Assembly (NCBI GenBank): GCA_964486935.1
Contig: CAZAPG010000032.1
Location: 1 to 64,000 of the forward strand
Length of the DNA: 64,000 bases
Source of the DNA: CAZAPG01 sp964486935
GTDB lineage: Bacteria > Chloroflexota > Anaerolineae > 4572-78 > J111
Reading direction: 5' to 3'
Within the stretch, counting starts at the first letter, position 1. Every line of letters starts with the position of its first letter. The translations under genes were made by a program, and so were the position numbers. This document shows positions 16,546 to 24,187 of the stretch, piece after piece. The notes under the pieces were generated by a model that saw only the letters and a list, made by a program, of their open reading frames with translations, had not been told where the DNA came from and did not search any database.

Positions 16546-17558
16546 ATTTTGCCATTCATCGACACGAACTCGGTGAGTCCTTTTTCAATGGTTTCAACCA
16601 GGTTGTTTTCGGCGGTTTGTTTGGCCACCCGAATGGCGTGACGGATGGCGTAGGGGTCGGAGCGGCCGTGGGCAATAATCACCACGCCGTTGACCCCCAG
16701 CAGGGGGCCGCCGCCAAATTCGCGGTAATCCAGCTTGGCCCTGAAGGCTTTGATAGCGCCCCGGGCCAGCAGCGCGCCCAGCAGGGCGGTGGGCCGGGCC
16801 TTTATTTCTCGCTCCAGCATGCGCTGGATAATCCAGGCGACGCCTTCGGCCCCTTTGATGTAAACGTTGCCGGTAAAGCCGTCGGTAACAATAACATCGG
16901 CCAGGCCGGTGGGCACGTCTTTGCCTTCAACGTTGCCCACAAAATTGAGGGTGCTTTGTTTGAGCAGCGGCGTAACTTCTTGAATGAGCAGGTTGCCTTT
17001 GTCTTCTTCTTCGCCGGTAGAGAGCAGCCCGATTCTGGGGTTGGGAATTTGCAGGGTTTGGCGGGCGTAGCAGTGGCCCATCAGCGCAAATTGCAGCAGA
17101 TATTCCGGGCGAACGTCGGTGTTGGCGCCTACATCTAATAAAAAGCAGAGGCCGTATTCAGATTCGGTGGGGAAGATGGTGCCCAGGGCGGGCCGTTTGA
17201 TGCCTTTGATGCGGCCCAGGCCAAACAGGGCCGCGGCCAGCGCGCCGCCGGAGTTGCCGGCGGTGACAAAGGCGTGGCTGTTGCCCTCTTTTACCTGGCG
17301 CAGGGCCACCACCATCGAGGAGTCCTTTTTGTTTTTAACGGCGGCGGCAGGCTGCTCGTCCATTTCAATAACTTCTTGGGCCGGGATAATGGGTAAATCC
17401 AGGCCGTGGGTATTATGTTTGGCTAACTCGGCTTTGATGATTTCGGGCCGGCCAACCAACTGGACGGTTATATGGAAATCGCGAGCGGCCCAAACCGCCC
17501 CGTGTACCGTTGCTTCCGGGGCTTTATCGCCACCCATTGCGTCCAGAGCAATTTTCAT
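16542..17558 (-). CDS. plsX: Phosphate acyltransferase PlsX
   Basis: This 338-residue protein converts acyl-ACP and phosphate to acyl-phosphate, the first step of phospholipid synthesis with PlsY. The family start 'MKIALDAMGGDKAPE' is present. So are 'TAGNSGGALAAALFGLGRIKGIKRPALGT'-type glycine loops and the 'VTDGFTGNVYIKGAEG' motif. Length is normal. Together with fabF it forms a minimal fatty-acid/phospholipid operon on the minus strand. AAAAAGGAG before the ATG is the ribosome-binding site and is part of a 15-base direct repeat that occurs again 97 bases upstream. Confidence 0.96.
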   Translation of the reverse strand: MKIALDAMGGDKAPEATVHGAVWAARDFHITVQLVGRPEIIKAELAKHNTHGLDLPIIPAQEVIEMDEQPAAAVKNKKDSSMVVALRQVKEGNSHAFVTAGNSGGALAAALFGLGRIKGIKRPALGTIFPTESEYGLCFLLDVGANTDVRPEYLLQFALMGHCYARQTLQIPNPRIGLLSTGEEEDKGNLLIQEVTPLLKQSTLNFVGNVEGKDVPTGLADVIVTDGFTGNVYIKGAEGVAWIIQRMLEREIKARPTALLGALLARGAIKAFRAKLDYREFGGGPLLGVNGVVIIAHGRSDPYAIRHAIRVAKQTAENNLVETIEKGLTEFVSMNGKI

Positions 17559-17570
17559 TCAGATGCATCT

Positions 17571-17682
17571 CCTTTTTGTAGGGGCGTGTCCGACATTTTA
17601 AGAGAACGGGGGGTGTGGGGGTATCCCCCCAATTCCCCCCTGCGCTTTCCAAAAATTCTGGACGCACCCTTTTTGTAGGGGC
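17571..17682. repeat. 82-base insert flanked by 15-base direct repeats in the plsX leader
   Basis: CCTTTTTGTAGGGGC occurs at 17571-17585 and again at 17668-17682. The 82 bases between them contain a G-run/C-run stretch (GGGGGTATCCCCCC type) able to form a hairpin. The arrangement resembles a small insertion with a target-site duplication. Confidence 0.5.
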
Positions 17683-17690
17683 AAAATGGA

Positions 17691-17719
17691 ATTATATCAT
17701 ATCCACAATTACCCGGCAA
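17691..17719 (-). promoter_or_regulatory. Promoter of the plsX-fabF-NERD operon
   Basis: Reading leftwards there is a -35 TTGCCG (17719-17714), a 17-base spacer and a perfect -10 TATAAT (17696-17691) with an extended TGA just before it. The leader to the plsX ATG is about 125 bases and contains the direct repeats. Confidence 0.6.
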
Positions 17720-17797
17720 TCAAATTTAGCCCCTGCGTTTTGGGGCCGGGTGAAGGGGCGGAGGGATAGCGCCCTTTAAATTTACCGGCTAATGGCT

Positions 17798-18202
17798 TTA
17801 GAGTGTTGTTGATTGGGGCCGCTCTTCCGTTCTTGTGGTTGATGGCCCGGTTGAGCCATCAAGGGTGTGGGTGATGATATCATACCGGCCTTTTAGTTCA
17901 TCGTAACGGGTTTTATCCCACAAGGGAACGCCGTTAAAGTAGGCGGCGCGGCCTATCATATGGGCAGCTACCGGGGCGGTCAGCAAAACAAAAATGAGCG
18001 TGGCAATGGCTCTGGTGGCCAACCCCAACTCGTTAAAATAGATGGCGGCAGCCAGCAGAATAGTGCCGACGCCCAGGGTGCTGGTTTTGGTAGAGGCCGA
18101 CATACGCAGGTACAGGTCGGGCAGGCGCACCACCCCCAGGGCTGAAAGAAAGATAAATAAAGCGCCGATAATCAGCAGAATTGCGCTAATAAGTTCTCGC
18201 AT
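17798..18202 (-). CDS. mnhG: Mrp Na+/H+ antiporter subunit G
   Basis: This 134-residue protein is the last gene of the antiporter operon. Three membrane helices fill residues 1-95, with the family stretch 'ALGVVRLPDLYLRMSASTKTSTLGVGTILLA'-like signature, followed by a charged cytoplasmic tail of about 40 residues that is longer than in most MnhG proteins. The ATG at 18202 is two bases after the mnhF stop. Longer in-frame starts further upstream would overlap mnhF and mnhE and are rejected. Confidence 0.9.
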   Translation of the reverse strand: MRELISAILLIIGALFIFLSALGVVRLPDLYLRMSASTKTSTLGVGTILLAAAIYFNELGLATRAIATLIFVLLTAPVAAHMIGRAAYFNGVPLWDKTRYDELKGRYDIITHTLDGSTGPSTTRTEERPQSTTL

Positions 18203-18204
18203 GG

Positions 18205-18468
18205 TTAAACTCTTCTCTCGATGTAGTAGGCAAAGGCAATCGTTCCCAAAAAAGAGATAAGGGCCACAATGCTGGCCACGTCGATGAAAACCTCCTGGCC
18301 GGTAACAATAGCATAGGCGGCTACAATGGCAATGGCCATGGTCGTCATCAGGTCGAGCGCCACCACCCGGTCGGGCAGGCTTGGCCCGCGCACCAGCCGA
18401 ATAAAAGAGAGCACAATGGCTATGCTTAAAATAGCCATTACGGCGGCGGCAACGGTTTCTAAACTCAT
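18205..18468 (-). CDS. mnhF: Mrp Na+/H+ antiporter subunit F
   Basis: This 87-residue protein has three membrane helices and the conserved 'RLVRGPSLPDRVVALDL' loop after helix 1, diagnostic for MnhF/MrpF. The subunit is required for assembly of the hetero-oligomeric antiporter. Its ATG overlaps the mnhE stop by four bases (ATGA). Confidence 0.93.
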   Translation of the reverse strand: MSLETVAAAVMAILSIAIVLSFIRLVRGPSLPDRVVALDLMTTMAIAIVAAYAIVTGQEVFIDVASIVALISFLGTIAFAYYIERRV

Positions 18469-18941
18469 TCAAAAGCCTCCTTTACTCTACGCTCAAACCC
18501 CTCTTTAATTTCGCGCTTAAATGCTTCCAGGTCGTACACGTGCATACCGTGAACATAAAGCACCTTTCTGTTGTTTGACACATCAATGCTCAATGTGCCG
18601 GGGGTCAATGTAATCATGTTGGCCAGCAGGGTGATTTCCGCATCGCTCTCAATATCCAGAGGAATGGCTACAATCGCCGGACTCATCTTATCAAACGGGG
18701 CCAGCACGCTGAAAGCCACCCGCACATTGGATTGAATCAGCGCCCACAAAAAAACAAGGGCCAGGCTGATAATCTGGCGCACTTTAATAAAATAGGTAGA
18801 GGCGCCCAAAATATCTTGCATAGCCCACAAAGCCAGATAGCCCAACACAAAACCGGCTATCAAATTGCCGGTAGTGAACTGGCCCAGCAGCGCCGCCCAA
18901 ACCAGGGCCAGCATAACGTTTAACATTAATGATCTCATCAC
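18465..18941 (-). CDS. mnhE: Mrp Na+/H+ antiporter subunit E
   Basis: This 158-residue protein has N-terminal membrane helices and then the family's cytoplasmic domain with 'LLANMITLTPGTLSIDV', the MnhE hallmark, and 'YVHGMHVYD'. The start overlaps the mnhD stop by four bases, and the stop overlaps the mnhF start in the same way. Confidence 0.94.
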   Translation of the reverse strand: MMRSLMLNVMLALVWAALLGQFTTGNLIAGFVLGYLALWAMQDILGASTYFIKVRQIISLALVFLWALIQSNVRVAFSVLAPFDKMSPAIVAIPLDIESDAEITLLANMITLTPGTLSIDVSNNRKVLYVHGMHVYDLEAFKREIKEGFERRVKEAFE

Positions 18942-20449
18942 AGCTCTCCTGACAGGGGGCTAACGGCGTCAATGTATTCTTGGGGATTAAGCAATTGCTC
19001 GGCGGCCCGTTGGGCCAGCACAAAGAAAGACTCCGAGAACAGGCCAATGATAATGGTAATAGCCGCCAGAACAATAATCGGCAAAATTAAGTAAGGCAAG
19101 CTCTTGAGGGGTCGATTTTGAAGGGGTTGCGCCTCGTGGGGGGCGGGGTCAGCTTTCCAAAAGGCTTCGGCCCAAATTTTGGTCATGGAAAAAATTGTCA
19201 GCAGGCTGACCAGCAACGCGGTGGCAACAATGGCATATTGCTCAATTTCCAGGCCGGCCCTGATTAGCGCAAACTTGGCCCAAAAACCGGACAGGGGCGG
19301 AATGCCGGCCAGCGAAAAGGCCGGAATAAGAAACAACAACCCCAGCGCCGGGTAGACCCGATACAGCCCGCCCAATTTTTTCAATTGATACGTGCCGCGC
19401 AGTTCGTTAACTACGCCGCTAACCAAAAACAGATTGGTTTTAACAATGATGTGGTGCGTAATATAAAACACCGACCCGGCCAGCGCCAGCGGGGTGTAGA
19501 GCGCCAGCCCCATAATCATATAACCAATCTGGCTGACAATGTGAAAAGAGAGAATGCGCCGGAACTCGTTTTGGGCGGCAGCGCCCAGCACCCCGGTGAG
19601 CATGGTCAACCCAGAGGCCACCAGCAGCAGGGTATGGGTGTAACCCACGTTTTGCACAAACAGCAGGGTAAATACCCGGATCAAAACATACACGCCTACC
19701 TTGGTTAGCAAACCCGAAAAGATGGCCGAAACGGCCGCCGGCGGGGTGTGGTACGATGACGGCAGCCAAAAGAAAAGGGGGAACATAGCTGCCTTCAAGC
19801 CAAAAGCAATCATAAAGAGCATGGCCAGGGTAGTAATCAGGCCGGGGTTGGGCGACTCTTTGAGCTGAACGGCCAGGTCGGCCATATTGAGGGTGCCGAC
19901 CAACCCGTACAGCAACCCCACCGCCGCCAAAAATAGCGCCGACGAGATGAGGTTGAGCGTAACATATTTAATGCCGCCTTCAAGCTGCGCTTTTTCTCCG
20001 CCCAGGGTTAGCAGCACAAACGAGGCGATTAACATGACCTCAAACCAGACAAACAAATTAAATATATCGCCGGTTAAAAAAGAGCCGCAAATGCCCATGA
20101 GCAAAATGTGAAACAGCGGGTAGTAAAAAAAGGACTCGCGTTCGGTGTCGATATCGGTGAGCGAGTAGACGGCCACCGATAGTCCCATTAGCCCGGCCAG
20201 CACCACCATAATGGCGCTCAACAGGTCGGCTACCAGGGTAATGCCAAACGGGGCCGGCCAGTTGCCAATTTGTACGGCCTGAATGCCGTTAAGCCAGACA
20301 TCGTTTAGCAGAGCCAGCGCCGTTACCAGCAGCGCCGCCGCGCCGATAACCCCCAACCAGCGCTGAAACGTTTGGTATTTCCAGGTTAAAATCAGGATGA
20401 TGCCGGTGATAAACGGAATTAAAAGGGGAAGCACTAAAAGAATTTTCAT
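18938..20449 (-). CDS. mnhD: Mrp Na+/H+ antiporter subunit D
   Basis: This 503-residue protein has about 14 membrane helices, homologous to NuoM/NuoN of complex I. The proton-path motifs are visible: 'FNLFVWFEVMLIASF' with the conserved Glu, 'FGLKAAMFPLFFWLPSSYHTPPAAVSA' with Lys and the proline-rich loop, and 'HIVSQIGYMI' in the region of the later Lys/His. It is one of the two subunits thought to carry protons or sodium. The 11-base gap to mnhC and the 4-base overlap with mnhE fit one operon. Confidence 0.95.
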   Translation of the reverse strand: MKILLVLPLLIPFITGIILILTWKYQTFQRWLGVIGAAALLVTALALLNDVWLNGIQAVQIGNWPAPFGITLVADLLSAIMVVLAGLMGLSVAVYSLTDIDTERESFFYYPLFHILLMGICGSFLTGDIFNLFVWFEVMLIASFVLLTLGGEKAQLEGGIKYVTLNLISSALFLAAVGLLYGLVGTLNMADLAVQLKESPNPGLITTLAMLFMIAFGLKAAMFPLFFWLPSSYHTPPAAVSAIFSGLLTKVGVYVLIRVFTLLFVQNVGYTHTLLLVASGLTMLTGVLGAAAQNEFRRILSFHIVSQIGYMIMGLALYTPLALAGSVFYITHHIIVKTNLFLVSGVVNELRGTYQLKKLGGLYRVYPALGLLFLIPAFSLAGIPPLSGFWAKFALIRAGLEIEQYAIVATALLVSLLTIFSMTKIWAEAFWKADPAPHEAQPLQNRPLKSLPYLILPIIVLAAITIIIGLFSESFFVLAQRAAEQLLNPQEYIDAVSPLSGEL

Positions 20450-20460
20450 AGAATAGCCCG

Positions 20461-20817
20461 TTACGCCTCGTATCTATCGGTTGAGCGCATCTGGTCAAAA
20501 TCATCGGTGCCCACGGTTTGGTAGGCGCGTTTTACCAGCACGGTAGCAAAGGCCTGCACCCCAAAACCAATAACAATGGCGGTTAAAATTAAAGCCTGGG
20601 GCAGCGGGTCGGCAAACGGTTGTACCAGTTGGGTAGCGCCTTCTTCCATCACCGGCGGGTGGCCGGGCGTAACGCGCCCCACCGTAAAAATTAGCAGGTT
20701 GGCGGCGTGTCCCAATAAACCCAGCCCCAAAATTAGCTTGACAATGCTGCGGCGCATAATCATATACAGCCCGGCGGCGTATAATCCGCCCACTACAAAA
20801 GCCAGTAAAACTTCCAT
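20461..20817 (-). CDS. mnhC: Mrp Na+/H+ antiporter subunit C
   Basis: This 118-residue protein is homologous to NuoK of complex I. Three membrane helices are present, with 'MRRSIVKLILGLGLLGHAANLLI' containing the family glycine pattern and 'DPLPQALILTAIVIGFG', the hallmark of MnhC. It lies five bases after mnhB. Confidence 0.95.
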   Translation of the reverse strand: MEVLLAFVVGGLYAAGLYMIMRRSIVKLILGLGLLGHAANLLIFTVGRVTPGHPPVMEEGATQLVQPFADPLPQALILTAIVIGFGVQAFATVLVKRAYQTVGTDDFDQMRSTDRYEA

Positions 20818-20822
20818 AGATG

Positions 20823-21233
20823 TTATCCCTCGTCTGCCAGTGAAAAAATAATGGTTAAGGCGACGCCCAACACCACCAGATATACCCCAATATCAAACAC
20901 AACCGGCGTGCCTAATTTGCCAAAGATGGGGATGGGCTGTTCGCTCCACAGGCCGGTCATAAATGGCAGGCCCATAAACAATGAGATGGCGGCGCTGCTA
21001 ACCGCAATGAGCAACCCCACCCCAATATAAATGCGCGAGTCGACGCGCAGGGATTGCCTGGCCCGGTTCAGCCGAAAGGCAAAAGCATACAGCACAAAAG
21101 CAGCCGAGGCAACCAGCCCGCCCACAAACCCTCCGCCGGGCGCATTGTGTCCACGCACCAGCAGAAATACCGAAAACAGCAAGAGCAGGGGCAAAACATA
21201 TCTGGTGGCGGTTGATAAAATTAGAGATGCCAT
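20823..21233 (-). CDS. mnhB: Mrp Na+/H+ antiporter subunit B
   Basis: This 136-residue protein has four membrane helices and the typical 'RGHNAPGGGFVGGLVASAAF' loop of MnhB. ATG 21233 was preferred over 21254 because AAGGAG lies about ten bases before it and because family members start at this point. A gap of about 100 bases separates it from mnhA, so a second internal start of transcription is possible, though no clear promoter is seen. Confidence 0.94.
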   Translation of the reverse strand: MASLILSTATRYVLPLLLLFSVFLLVRGHNAPGGGFVGGLVASAAFVLYAFAFRLNRARQSLRVDSRIYIGVGLLIAVSSAAISLFMGLPFMTGLWSEQPIPIFGKLGTPVVFDIGVYLVVLGVALTIIFSLADEG

Positions 21234-21336
21234 TAGGTGACGGCTCCTTCTCAAATAATCGCATTATTCCGAACTCATTGGACTGCGCGCTATGTTACGT
21301 AACGCCTGAATTTTCAGCCCATTCGAAACCCAAAAC

Positions 21337-23760
21337 CTACATTTCATGATACTCGCGCTGGGCTACGGCAGGGAAAACATCTCTGTTTTCGCTGGGGGGA
21401 GTGGCGGTTTCCCGCCCATCTTTGGTCCGTTGTTTTTGCTCCAGCCGCAGCTTTAAAAGTCCGTAAACGCCAATAGCGGCCACGCCCAGCACGGTAATTT
21501 CGCCCATGGTGTCGATACCGCGAAAATCGACCAGAATGACGTTGACGACGTTGTGCCCTTTAGCCAGGGTATAGCTGTTTTGGGCAAAATAGGGCGTCAA
21601 TCGAGAGTTGGCCGGCAGCGCCGTAACAACCAATATCAGGGCTGTCATCAGCCCGCCGCCCACCAGCGATACAATCAAATCGCGCAGCCGCTCTTGCTTG
21701 CTGGAATATATGCTGAAGCGCGGCAAACGATAGAGCACCAGTACCAACAAAATTACACTGAGCGTTTCAATAGAAAACTGGGTCATCGCCAAATCTGGCG
21801 CGCCAAACAAAATAAACAGCAGGGCCATACCGTAGCCTACCACGCCCAGCGCGGCTACGGCGGCCAACCGCGATTGAACCGACACCACCATTAGCGTGGC
21901 GGCGAAAATAGTCAAATAAATAAATAACTCGTAAATGGTAAATTGCGGGGTTCGCCAAAAAGAGGTTTCATTCAGTTCGCCCTGGGTAAAGAGGGTGTAT
22001 CCGCCCAGGGTTACGGTGGTAAAAATAACGGTTAGCAGGTAGTAGCGTAAATAGCCGCTTTGCAGCAGCCGGGTTTGGTAGCGGGCCAGCAGCATCATGC
22101 CGTCGAGCGTCCAGCCATACCACTGTTCCGGCCCCCATTGGGTAATCAGGTTCGACGCCTTGATAGCGCGGCAGAGCGGGTCCCTAACCAGATAAAGGCC
22201 AATACCGCCGGTAATGGTGATGATACTGAGGATAACGATGGCGTTAAATTCTGTGGGGAAAAGGTGAAGTTTTACCTCGGTAAATTGGGCCAAAATACCG
22301 CTGACAGCCGGTGAGATAATGGCTTTATCGAAAGTTTTGGGCAGTAACGTTTTTAGCGCATCGCTGGCGGCCAGCCCCAGCAGCAGCCCCAGGCCGGCCA
22401 GCGTAATTGGACCCAGCCACATACTCGGCGGCGCCTCGTGTGGGTGTTTGGGCGTGTCAACCGTGGCCCCGTAAAACGGGCGAATAGCCACCAGCCCGGC
22501 GGCCACAATGGTGAGCGCATTAGCCAGCACCGCCGCCGCGGTAATGGCGATAGCGGCAAAATGGGCCTCAAGGGTGGCTGCGTAAATTAGCTCTTTGCCA
22601 ACAAAGCCAAAAAACAGGGGCATTCCGGCCATTGATAAGGCCGCCAGCCCGGCGGCGGTGGCCGTAATGGGCATGGCCCGGCGGAGTCCCCCCAACCCGG
22701 TAATAAAACGGCTGCCGGATTCGTGATCGACTGCGCCGGCAACCATAAACAGCGAGCCTTTGTACAATGAGTGTACCACCAAAAAAACAATAGCCGCTTC
22801 CGCCGCGTGCTCACCGCCAAGCCCCAGCAGCATTGTTAGCGTGCCCAGGGCGCTTACGGTAGAGTAGGCCAGAATGCGTTTTAAATCGGTTTGCTGCCAG
22901 GCAATATGCGCCGCCAGCAGCATGGTGACAGCCCCAAAGCCGGTAACGGTATATTGCCAGGCCGGGGTATCGCCCAAAACCGGGCTGAGCCGGGCCAGCA
23001 GGTAAACGCCGGCTTTAACCATTGTGGCCGAGTGCAGGTAGGCGCTAACCGGCGCGGGCGCAGCCATCGCTCCCGGCAGCCAGAAGTGAAAAGGAAATTG
23101 GGCGGATTTGGTAAATGCTCCGGCCAAAATCAGGGCCAGGGCCAGCGGGTAGAAATTGCTGTTTCTAATGGCTTCGGGGTTGTTGATGAGTTCGGCAATT
23201 TCCCAACTGCCGCCGGCCAGCCCCATTACCACAAAACCGGCCAGCAAAGCCAGCCCCCCGATTCCCGTTACCAGCAAGGCTTGCAGGGCCGCTGCCCGCG
23301 AGTCCTCTTTTTCATGGTAATAGCCAATCAGCAAAAAGGAAGACACGCTGGTGAGTTCCCAAAAAACAAAGAGGGTAATTACGTTACTGGCCAGCACCAC
23401 GCCCAGCATAGAGGCCATAAACATTAAAACGTAGGCGTAAAAGTGACCAATTTGGGCGTGTCCGGCCAGGTAGCCGCTGCCGTAAATAACAATCAGGGCG
23501 CCAATGCCGGTGATGATTAGGGCAAATAGCAGGCTGAGGCCATCCACATAAAATGAGAGATTGATTTGCAGCGTGGGCACCCAGGGCTGCGAAATGAAAA
23601 TGGTTTCTCCGGCGGCAACAGCATTAATAAAGCTGCCAAAGTAAACAAACAGCCCCACCGGCAGCAGGGCCAAAATCCAGCCGGCTGTTCCCCGGGCCAG
23701 GCGGTATACCCAGGGCGCAATAGCAGCCAGCACAAATCCCGATAATACGGCTATAAGCAT
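21337..23760 (-). CDS. mnhA: Mrp Na+/H+ antiporter subunit A
   Basis: This 807-residue protein is the large first subunit. Residues 1-500 are NuoL-like, with 'VFWELTSVSSFLLIGYYHEKEDSR' and its conserved Glu, 'FTKSAQFPFHFWLPGAMAAPAPVSAYLHSATMVKAGVYL' split over the Lys/His proton path, and 'SLYKGSLFMVAGA'. The C-terminal part (about 590-780) contains the extra MbhD/MbhE-like helices ('FGAPDLAMTQFSIETLSV', 'VDFRGIDTMGEITVLG') that are fused in MnhA of one Mrp type. The complex exchanges cytoplasmic Na+ for external H+ and helps pH and sodium homeostasis. It is the first gene of the operon, downstream of an extended -10 promoter. Confidence 0.96.
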   Translation of the reverse strand: MLIAVLSGFVLAAIAPWVYRLARGTAGWILALLPVGLFVYFGSFINAVAAGETIFISQPWVPTLQINLSFYVDGLSLLFALIITGIGALIVIYGSGYLAGHAQIGHFYAYVLMFMASMLGVVLASNVITLFVFWELTSVSSFLLIGYYHEKEDSRAAALQALLVTGIGGLALLAGFVVMGLAGGSWEIAELINNPEAIRNSNFYPLALALILAGAFTKSAQFPFHFWLPGAMAAPAPVSAYLHSATMVKAGVYLLARLSPVLGDTPAWQYTVTGFGAVTMLLAAHIAWQQTDLKRILAYSTVSALGTLTMLLGLGGEHAAEAAIVFLVVHSLYKGSLFMVAGAVDHESGSRFITGLGGLRRAMPITATAAGLAALSMAGMPLFFGFVGKELIYAATLEAHFAAIAITAAAVLANALTIVAAGLVAIRPFYGATVDTPKHPHEAPPSMWLGPITLAGLGLLLGLAASDALKTLLPKTFDKAIISPAVSGILAQFTEVKLHLFPTEFNAIVILSIITITGGIGLYLVRDPLCRAIKASNLITQWGPEQWYGWTLDGMMLLARYQTRLLQSGYLRYYLLTVIFTTVTLGGYTLFTQGELNETSFWRTPQFTIYELFIYLTIFAATLMVVSVQSRLAAVAALGVVGYGMALLFILFGAPDLAMTQFSIETLSVILLVLVLYRLPRFSIYSSKQERLRDLIVSLVGGGLMTALILVVTALPANSRLTPYFAQNSYTLAKGHNVVNVILVDFRGIDTMGEITVLGVAAIGVYGLLKLRLEQKQRTKDGRETATPPSENRDVFPAVAQREYHEM

Positions 23761-23801
23761 TTAGTAGTCCCTATGTGTTAATTTGTCTTGTCAGGTGTTT
23801 G

Positions 23802-23810
23802 ATTATACCA
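23802..23810 (-). promoter_or_regulatory. Extended -10 promoter of the mnhABCDEFG operon
   Basis: On the minus strand, TGG followed by a perfect TATAAT (23807-23802) forms an extended -10 box about 42 bases before the mnhA ATG. No good -35 is seen, which is common for extended -10 promoters. Confidence 0.5.
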
Positions 23811-23991
23811 GAGTATGGCGTAAAAGTGAGGCATTGATAAACGCCTCTTTCATTTCGCCTTTTGACAATTTCTGATTAGCGCGGCTGTATTATGCCTCAA
23901 CTCATATCAGTTGACCAAATTCGGCTCAGGGGTAGATAAATGAGGGGTAGATTGGACTGTGTGCTCAATGCATTGCTGGGGGTTTACATCG

Positions 23992-24164
23992 AACGCGGAT
24001 AACGCCAATATGAGAGATTGGCGTGGATTTCTCTTGAATTTGTAATGGTCAGCTACATTTTGAACAGGCAGCGTTTTTGAAAATCTCGCACAGAGGCGCA
24101 AAAACGCAGAGAAATTTCCATTTTCTCAGCGCGATAAATTGTTTAACATCCGGTTATCCGCGTT
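23992..24164. repeat. Composite intergenic repeat with 12-bp inverted ends
   Basis: AACGCGGATAAC (23992-24003) and its exact reverse complement GTTATCCGCGTT (24153-24164) flank about 150 bases. Inside are a hairpin ACGCCAAT/ATTGGCGT (24002-24009 with 24017-24024) and a copy of the CGCAGAGA-type repeat (24087-24115). It looks like a non-autonomous, decayed element. Confidence 0.5.
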
Positions 24165-24187
24165 ACCAGCGTGTCGTGAAGGGGGAA

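Larger units (their letters stand above)
23761..24187. other. 427-base gene-free stretch upstream of mnhA
   Basis: It contains the mnhA promoter (near 23802) and a composite repeat at 23992-24164. No ORF or RNA gene is supported. Confidence 0.6.

Noticed and set aside
17798..18472. 224-codon minus-strand frame spanning mnhG and mnhF
   Set aside because: Only its last 134 codons are MnhG; the upstream part is mnhF read in the wrong frame.
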